Shown one piece after another: positions 57,241 through 64,000 of a DNA stretch of 64,000 bases (positions are counted from its first letter, which is position 1; the number at the start of each line of letters is the position of its first letter). The DNA comes from Telopea speciosissima. Lineage: Eukaryota; Streptophyta; Magnoliopsida; Proteales; Proteaceae. The stretch lies in the NCBI RefSeq assembly GCF_018873765.1, contig NC_057920.1, positions 14,087,307-14,151,306 of the forward strand, in the 5' to 3' direction. Both the position numbers and the translations under genes were made by a program. The notes beneath the pieces are model-generated. The model saw only the letters and a list, made by a program, of their open reading frames with translations, made no database searches and had not been told where the DNA came from.

Positions 57241-60200
57241 TGATGCAGATACACTACTTTGGACCATCCCAAACCCAGTTGGGTATCCAGATGGAGATGA
57301 ACCAGGTCCAGTTTTAGTTTTTGGATCTTGTAGGATTTTAGGAATTTATGTTATTTGGGGAAATAATTTCTTTTAGTTTATTTTATTCTTAGTTAGCTAC
57401 ATAGGATATTTGGTTTCCCAATTGTTCTTAGTTTCCTAGTTAGAGAGTTAGTCTTATTCTTAGGAGTCTTTTATTTCTCTTTATATATGATGTAATTTCC
57501 CATCGTTGGAGATAGTTTGAATAGAATGGAATTAGAGTTATGGTTTGAGTAGCCTGGGGCTGTGTGCGAGTGCACTCTTCTCTCCCCACCCCCCTCTTCT
57601 TATGCAATTTCCCCTTCCTCCCTGCAATTCTGAGTTTCATCTCAGATTTCTTCCCACTCCCTACCGGCCCTCCACCAATTTGGTGTCAAAGCCGAAGGAT
57701 CCATCTCCTTCCCCCACCAACCTCTCTCTTTCTTTGCCTGTCTCTCTCATCCCAAAACTCCTTCCCGTTACTGCTCTACGTACCAGTAGCATTAACCAAA
57801 AAGAAAAAAAAAAGGGAGGTCTCCCTTTTTCCTTCTCCGAAGCCTCACCCCCATCTCATCCCAGTGCTGCACATTACTGAAACAACCCATCGACCCATTC
57901 CTCCCCTTGATTCCAGCAGAAGACCCACACCCACACCCATCTCCTTCGACTCCATTGAAAACCAACCACAGCAACCCACCCCTGCGATTCCCATCGCCAA
58001 ACCCCAAACCCACTGAACCCCTACCCCATCTCAGTAACCCTTCCTCTTGCTTTCTTTCTTCGATTGAACCCCCTTCCCGACTCTAGGGTTCCACCGATTA
58101 AAAAAAAAGGTGAACAGAAGAGAGAGCGAGAGAATTGAGAACTCGAAAAAAGAGAGAGAGAGCAAGAATCAGAGAACCGAAGAGAAGCAGAACTCATACC
58201 TGGTTTTGGAAGGTCGTCATCACAGTTCGAATCTTCCATTGTTCCGGTGTGATTGGGATCTCTCAATTCAAAGAACGAACATCAAACAGTAGGCCAATCT
58301 TCTGTTTTCGTTACCGTTGGACAGAGGTAGACGAACAATAGTCCTCTGTTCTCATTAACGTTGGCACCCTCCTTCACATCAAAGCCTTCATTGAAGTCGT
58401 GAAGCATCATCCCCCTCCTTGTCAAAGTCATTCTGCCATTTTTTGTACGCAGAAGTCGCGTGAGGAAGATCCCTTCTGTGCAGCCAAACCCCTCTGGTTC
58501 TCCCTGTCCAAGTCGAACACGGTAACCCACTCACGAGTCCCCTTTTGTGCTGTTACTTTATTTTCTTTAATTTCCTAAACTGCCCTCCCCTTTTAGTCTA
58601 ATTCTGGCTTACCCATTATTTTCAATTTGTTCCAAGTTAGCCCTTAGCCTTTAATTTTTAATTATTCTTTGTATCCCTTCTTTAGGCAATCCTTCCAGAT
58701 TCCTTTAATTACAATTCTGCCATCATATTATTTACTTCTGTTTATTTACCCATAAACCCATTACATCATGGAAGTCGATCGGTAAGATTTACTCCTTTCG
58801 ATCATAGTTCGAGAACTCGCGAGATCTCGGTTTTCTGAGAGGTTGAAACCAGACGTCATACGAATTTCAAAAGTGTAATTTCTCGGTCCCCCGAGATCTC
58901 GACCCATCTTATCCTTAAAAGTGTCATAACTCAACAGAACTCGAGATTTCTCGATCGAGTTCTGTCCAGAAGCTCTTTTCTTCCCCTTTGAAGGCTGTGA
59001 GCTCAATTTACCTCCGGATTTCAATGTACAACCTGCTGGAGAGGTGATTCAGCTACACAATTGAAGGATTCAGCTACAAAATTGAAGGATTCATCTCAAA
59101 TTTGAAGCATTTTTCAAAGGTAAACAAAATTTCCCCAAATCTATGGAAAATTATGTGCAACAGTACATCAACACTATGTCATGGGAAGACTCTGTGGCAC
59201 TAATGGGGACTGAATGCGTGATTCAAGGGAATTTTATGTGATGATAGTTGTAACATTGTTAAACAGTTTGATGTATCACTTTAACATTTCTAATGCTTAT
59301 TTAAGTTGTTTTACATTAATTGAACGTTTTGCTTGCTTTCTATTACTAAATTATGTGTAGAGTATTTTAGTACTTCGTCGCCTACCAACCTAGGGTCCGA
59401 AGTGAAACTCCTATTTGGACTTTGTTTTTGCAAAATCTGATAGTGTCATTGTGTTTAAATGGCCTAAAATAGGCTGAGTACCAAGTTTCAGACCCAAACT
59501 AGGTCTAAAACCCACCGAAACCAGGTTTCGAGTTGGAAAAAAAATGCACCAACTTGACCGAGATCTCGGTTTTTCCCAGGGTCGAGTTCCGAGTTTTAGT
59601 ACCTTGCTTTCGTTTAGATATGGTTTCTGTAAATTGCAAACAGAACTTTGTCATCTCCATACATGGTTTGTTGATTTGAAGACAGGTTGTCAAGAGCTTG
59701 CCAATAATAATAACAGCTTCTATCATAAGGTGTCAGGCATGATAGAATCTTTCGAGAGCGGATCAGAGGTGGCCATTGAACGTGACGATCAAGCTAAACT
59801 GAACGGTGCAATCAAGGTTGCAGTTGAAGGATTGATCGATTATCTGATTTCAGTTGTGAAACTCCACGATCAGATTCCCATCAAAGAAACGTCGTTTACT
59901 AACGACCATTAGAAGATCGTGATGGTTGATCATGCCATGCTCTGGATCATCGCTCCATTAAGGTTGATATTTGTGGATGCCGATCGAATGGTATTGATTC
60001 TCTCATTTTACAAAACTCGTGGACGAGTTTTTCTCAACACTGGGGGAATTGACACAGATACACTACCTTGGACCGACTCAAACCCAGTTGGGTATCCAGA
60101 TGGAGATGAACCAGGTCCAGTTTGAGTTTTTGGATCTAGTAGGATGTTAGGAATTTATGTTATTTGGGGAAATATTGTCTTTTAGTTAATTTTATTCTTT

Positions 60201-60503
60201 GTTAGCTACGTGATATTTGGTTTCAAAATTGTTCTTAGATTCCTTATTTGAATTAGTGTCCTAGTTATAGAGTTAGTCTTATTTTTAGGAGACGTTTATT
60301 TCTCTTTATATATGATGTACTTCCCCATCAATGGAGATAGATTGAATAGAATGGAATAGTTGAGTTATGGTTTGAGTAGCCTGTGGGCTTTTTGTGCGAG
60401 TGCTCTCTTCTCCCACCCCCTCTTCTTATGTGATTTCTCCTTCCCCCCTACAATTTCTGAGTTTCTCACAGATTTCTTCCCACTCCCTACCGGTCCTCCA
60501 CCA
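57241..60503 (+). mobile_element. Non-autonomous LTR retrotransposon (LARD-like), 3.26 kb
   Basis: LTRs are at 57241-57677 and 60050-60503, both running from TGAYRCAGATACACTAC to CCTCCACCA. The TSD AAATC is at 57236-57240 and 60504-60508. The primer-binding site TTGGTGTCAAAGCC (from 57680) resembles the initiator-Met site TGGTATCAGAGCC. A polypurine tract CTGGGGGAAT (60040-60049) precedes the right LTR. The roughly 2.4-kb interior has no protease, integrase or RT. It includes a pyrimidine-rich leader, a GAGATCTCGG-type repeat (about 58790-59590) and one unexplained open frame (59544-59912). Mobilisation must have been in trans. Confidence 0.92.
59544..59912 (+). other. Unexplained open frame inside the LARD-like element
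   Basis: 122 codons. The last 90 or so residues are soluble, mixed-charge and helix-like (LHTWFVDLKTGCQELANNNN, KLNGAIKVAVEGLIDYLISV). I recognise no domain, and it does not look like gag. It could be a captured host exon or chance. The upstream portion overlaps a repeat, so the true start is doubtful. Confidence 0.3.
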
Positions 60504-60508
60504 AAATC

Positions 60509-62275
60509 TGTTGATTGTTGGAAGTTTGAATAGTAAGATCGCCATATTAGGCATGAGCTACCATAACTTCGAAGTTGGCTAGTTTGACTTAAAAAAAATA
60601 AAGCAACACATTTTATTGACTTGGGTTGCTTAACTAGTTGATTCTTATTTTGTTACACTATTTCCTTTCATGATCAATGGATTATTTTCTGCAATTATGT
60701 TATAATTAGGAATATTGATTCAGGTACTCCCCATTTCTGATAAAACAGGCACCTCTGGATATTTGCTCCACATGTCCTGGGAGATGTCTTTATTGAGTAG
60801 AAACATCTAATAAACTAAATTCCCCATCATAGGTTGTTTCAGAAATTTTCTTTTTGCAAATTTATACGTTAACAGTGAAACTCAAGTTTGTTACTAGAAT
60901 AATACTGAAATTCTGGGTGCACCCCTTGTAAGTGGAGTTCAGTGGGGCTTGTGGAATGCGTTTTTTATGTTTCTGTCAGTGGTGATTGCTTTAAAAGTTG
61001 TGTTTTTCATTCTATGATGGAAGAAGTATTAGTCAGTAAATCTGATTGCAAAGTGATCCAACCAGGCTATTGTCTCGTTACATTTCCCAATTGGAAGTTG
61101 ACAATTATTATGATACATCTTCCATATGGAAGCTACCTAGTGAACCAGCACACCCCACCCACTTGAACTATAAATTTCTTATTGTCTATTTTTGTACCTT
61201 AAACCATTGGATTGGAATATTCTATTTGATAAATGAAAATTTAACTACAGTGAGACTTTTTCTTGCACTTGTCTTCCAGATAAAATGACTTCAACCCACA
61301 TCACCTCTGCAAATGGACCTTCATTAGGTGGTGCAAATCTTGCCAACGACCATTCTTCCAAAAATTTTTGTTTCATGACATTGTGTCACACTTGACTTGT
61401 GTCAATGAATCAATTTAATCCACAAGTTTATTTGGAAGTTCTATAAATGAGATGGAGGAGGTTTAGTGGACAGTTTGGTCCTTATAAAACCTTTGGTATT
61501 TCCAACAAAAGTCTATTTTTTTTGGGGGGGGGGGGGGAACATCAGTTCCCCTATTATTACTACTCGTGTTACTACTTTTGTTTACTTGTGATAGTTGTGG
61601 TTATGATCACTGTCAAGTCTGACATTATGCCACTGTTTTCTCAGGAGGGGCATTACAATATGTTAGTACACAGCTCATGTGAATATATAATTCTTTCATT
61701 GATTATGCTTGTTGAAATGAAAGGTGGTTGACCTAGCCACTCTAGAAAGAATAAATAAAAGAAAAAGAGAAAGATACTGTTGATTTACTGTATTGACAGA
61801 GTACTCCCAATTTGGATGGTGTTTGGTGGCATCTAAACGTAATTAGCGGTGATTCAAGATGTAATGGTTCTAATTGGGCAACTTTTTGACCTGTTTCTCA
61901 AGGGTACTGGTCCTTTATTTTTTGTTGTGATTTTAACTTTTATATCTGACTTCTTGTCTTCCTTTATTGTCTTTGTTTTTTGATTTTTCTTCATAATATC
62001 AGATTTCTATTGAGTTCAAAATCCTGAACCTCAGTATTGAATGACTTCTTTTATGAGGATATTTATATATTGAATATTTGGCTCACTGATTCATTCATGC
62101 TATAGTTGTCAAGGTGTCGCCTTGGCGTCTAGACAGTTTTGTTGGGATCTAGGCGACTGTCGCCTTAGTGCAAGGTGCCTGGCACTAGTTTTATTAGTAT
62201 TGAACCCGGTTCTGGCACTTATTTATGCCAAATATCATTTAAGTAAGTGAAATAACATGACCACCGGTGTGCGTT
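60509..62275. other. Gene-free, intron-like stretch
   Basis: T-rich DNA with no domain. It includes a possible splice acceptor plus start codon at 61271-61287 (see findings), a T8G14 homopolymer junction at 61516-61537, and a degenerate GCGCCTTGG / GGCGAC-rich dispersed repeat at about 62110-62200. Confidence 0.45.
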
Positions 62276-62279
62276 AGCA

Positions 62280-63490
62280 CAGTAGTTTGATTGCTGGGGC
62301 TTATGCACTCCATTCGCTGTCTACTAAACGAGAGAACTCAAAATTAGGAATTATGTTGAGCAAAAACGTAGCATCTAGGCATTCACGCATGTTACATCAT
62401 CTGTTGGGAGTTCGACTACTAGGTAATCAGGACCTGATAACTCAGCTGCCTCCCTCCCTTTTTTGGCAAATCTTGCTTATGCTAGCCTTTGCTAGTTCGA
62501 TGGACTTGTGAAGTGGACAGAAGTTCCATAATCGAGATTTGGGAGCGAGACGCGCGAAAGCCGTTGCTTGTTGCTTGTTGCCTTTTGCCTTTGCTGGGGT
62601 TCTTTGGAACTATCCAATGATTGCCCTTCTTCACTGCAAACATTTCTGGTACATCCACTATGTGACTTAACTTTCACATAATGGATGCCGACTCCCCAGG
62701 AAACATCGTGTTCAAATAGTTCCAAGAAGTTCTCCATTTTCACTTTACAACAAATCTAGAAAAAATCTGACTCGGAGGGAGTACGCGCGCTAGCGGCACA
62801 CTGCAGGCGGACATGCGGTAGCATTCATGGTGGTGCTTCAGGATTCCAATGTACTGAGTCCAAGGACCACTGCCGCTTTGTTACTTACTTTCGAATATAC
62901 TCCTTGTTAGCAAGTCTTACGGGATATTAATAACGCATTCTGCGTTAGCCTTATGGACACCGGAAGCCTTCCTAGGTCACGAGAAGGCGAGTTTGCGCCC
63001 CGTATGAAGCGGCTTTTTTAATAGCAAAAACGGAAGGGGTTTTCTTAGACCAGGTCGACCGCAGGCTGGTTGTAAATCAAGCTGATTGTAAATCAGGGCG
63101 CAGGAGTTGAAATTCGGCCTTACTTGTTTAGGGCAACTCCCTTTTACCTCAGGTGTCTGGAGAAGCGGATCCATACTCATTCTAGATCGGAGAGGGAGAG
63201 AACTATATCTCTTTCTTGATCTGCCCACTGGCCGCCGAAGTTCTCATTCTACCTTTCCAACCAGCAAGATCAGAAGCGAAGCGAACGGGCGGTACCTACT
63301 TGCTTGTTAGAGGTAGCTTGCTTTTTTTCCAGTTGAAACTTCTGTTCAATATTACTTACCCGGAACTAGAGCAAGTCTATTCCTTTGATTCGGCGGATTA
63401 TTTTGGGGGAGGATGCCTATTTCTTTTGATTTGACGGATAAAAGAGCACATGACTCAGATGTTGCTTCTTCGGACGCGGAAGGATCGATT
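62280..63490. other. Candidate nuclear insertion of organellar (mitochondrial) DNA
   Basis: GC content and word use change sharply against both flanks. Phrases such as AGAAGCGAAGCGAACGGGCGG, GGCCGCCGAAG and GAGCGAGACGCGCG are in the style of plant mitochondrial intergenic DNA. No mitochondrial gene is recognisable and the frames are short, so the call rests on style alone. Confidence 0.4.
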
Positions 63491-64000
63491 TTTATATTTC
63501 ATTTACTTAAGATATTATTTGTATCCAACAAACTAATACCCCCTATTTGAATCCAATAAAAATAGTTAAAAATCAAATTCCAAAATGATTAAAAGTCAAC
63601 CCCCCAGTTCAAGAACAAAATCAAGATTTTTAATAAAAAGCGGTAGGTGAAATTTTCAACTTATAGATAAGATCATATTTTCTAACAACAGTATGAACCA
63701 AATGTGAGACTAGGTATACCAGGACAATGACTAATTCCAAGAACAGTATAAACCAAATGTATGTTTTGATTTTTCAAACTTCCAATGGCTTGCTTCTTCA
63801 GTTTTGCTCACTTCTAGTTCTATGTTGGTTTTTGATGACTTGATGTGGCTTAATACTGATTTTTTATGACTTGATGTGACTTAATGTTGATTTTTGATGA
63901 CATGATGTGGCATAATGTTGATTTTTTATGGTATAAGGCATATATTGTAGCATACTAAATAATGTTAGAAAAGAGGGGAAATAAATTATAACACTTAGGT
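63491..64000. other. Gene-free AT-rich stretch
   Basis: No gene. Contains the tandem repeat at 63829-63921. Confidence 0.6.
63829..63921 (+). repeat. Tandem repeat, 31-bp unit, three copies
   Basis: Units TTTTTGATGACTTGATGTGG... starting at about 63829, 63860 and 63891, with a few substitutions between them. Confidence 0.88.

Noticed and set aside
57545..58016. Pro/Ser/Leu-rich plus-strand frames
   Set aside because: They cross the LTR boundary and primer site of the LARD-like element; the composition is pyrimidine-driven.
62287..63434. Short frames on both strands in the compositional island
   Set aside because: None resembles a mitochondrial or nuclear protein; the frames are short and overlapping.
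1..64000. CRISPR arrays, rRNA or intact tRNA genes, operons, phage or defence systems
   Set aside because: No regularly spaced direct repeats, no rRNA-like sequence and no tRNA cloverleaf apart from the SINE head; the DNA is plant nuclear.

Overview
The window is plant nuclear DNA. The evidence is an intact CLAVATA1-type LRR receptor kinase gene with one intron, plant LTR retrotransposons, L1 and RTE LINEs, tRNA-derived Au-like SINEs, hAT-type MITEs and a PPR pseudogene. It is AT-rich and intergenic-rich, as in a medium or large angiosperm genome. I cannot name the species. No RNA genes, CRISPR arrays or prokaryotic features were seen. Calls rest on reading motifs, target-site duplications (TSDs) and paired repeats by eye, with no database search.

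Layout. 1-4.7 kb holds hAT MITEs and anonymous repeats. 4.7-11.3 kb is a full-length, decayed Copia element on the minus strand. It sits in a segmental duplication whose second copy (12.7-14.3 kb) lacks the element and preserves the empty target site. 14.3-19.7 kb is gene-free, with fold-back and hAT MITEs, one nested inside another. 19,767-24,352 is the CLV1 orthologue, two exons, 977 residues, apparently functional; its 1.65-kb intron carries two fold-back MITEs.

24.7-36.3 kb is a nest. An old minus-strand L1 ORF2 is split by a 2.9-kb solo LTR and by a second LINE on the plus strand that carries only ORF1. That LINE is split by a 2.7-kb solo LTR and by a short non-autonomous LTR element whose two LTRs are still close to identical. 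37.0-40.9 kb is a PPR pseudogene split by two solo LTRs, one of which contains a third. Nearly every junction is fixed by a matching 5-bp TSD, so the insertion order can be read directly.

41-49 kb holds MITEs, SINE fragments and a Copia LTR remnant. At 49.3-49.6 kb there is a possible 5'-UTR exon with a donor site, followed by intron-like DNA that contains a decayed RTE LINE (52-55.2 kb) and a non-autonomous LTR element (57.2-60.5 kb). 62.3-63.5 kb differs in composition and style from its flanks and may be mitochondrial DNA inserted in the nucleus.

Only CLV1 is confidently a working host gene. The remaining interest is in the transposon archaeology: an occupied/empty site pair, an ORF1-only LINE, five solo LTRs within 13 kb, and several MITE families whose TSDs can be read.
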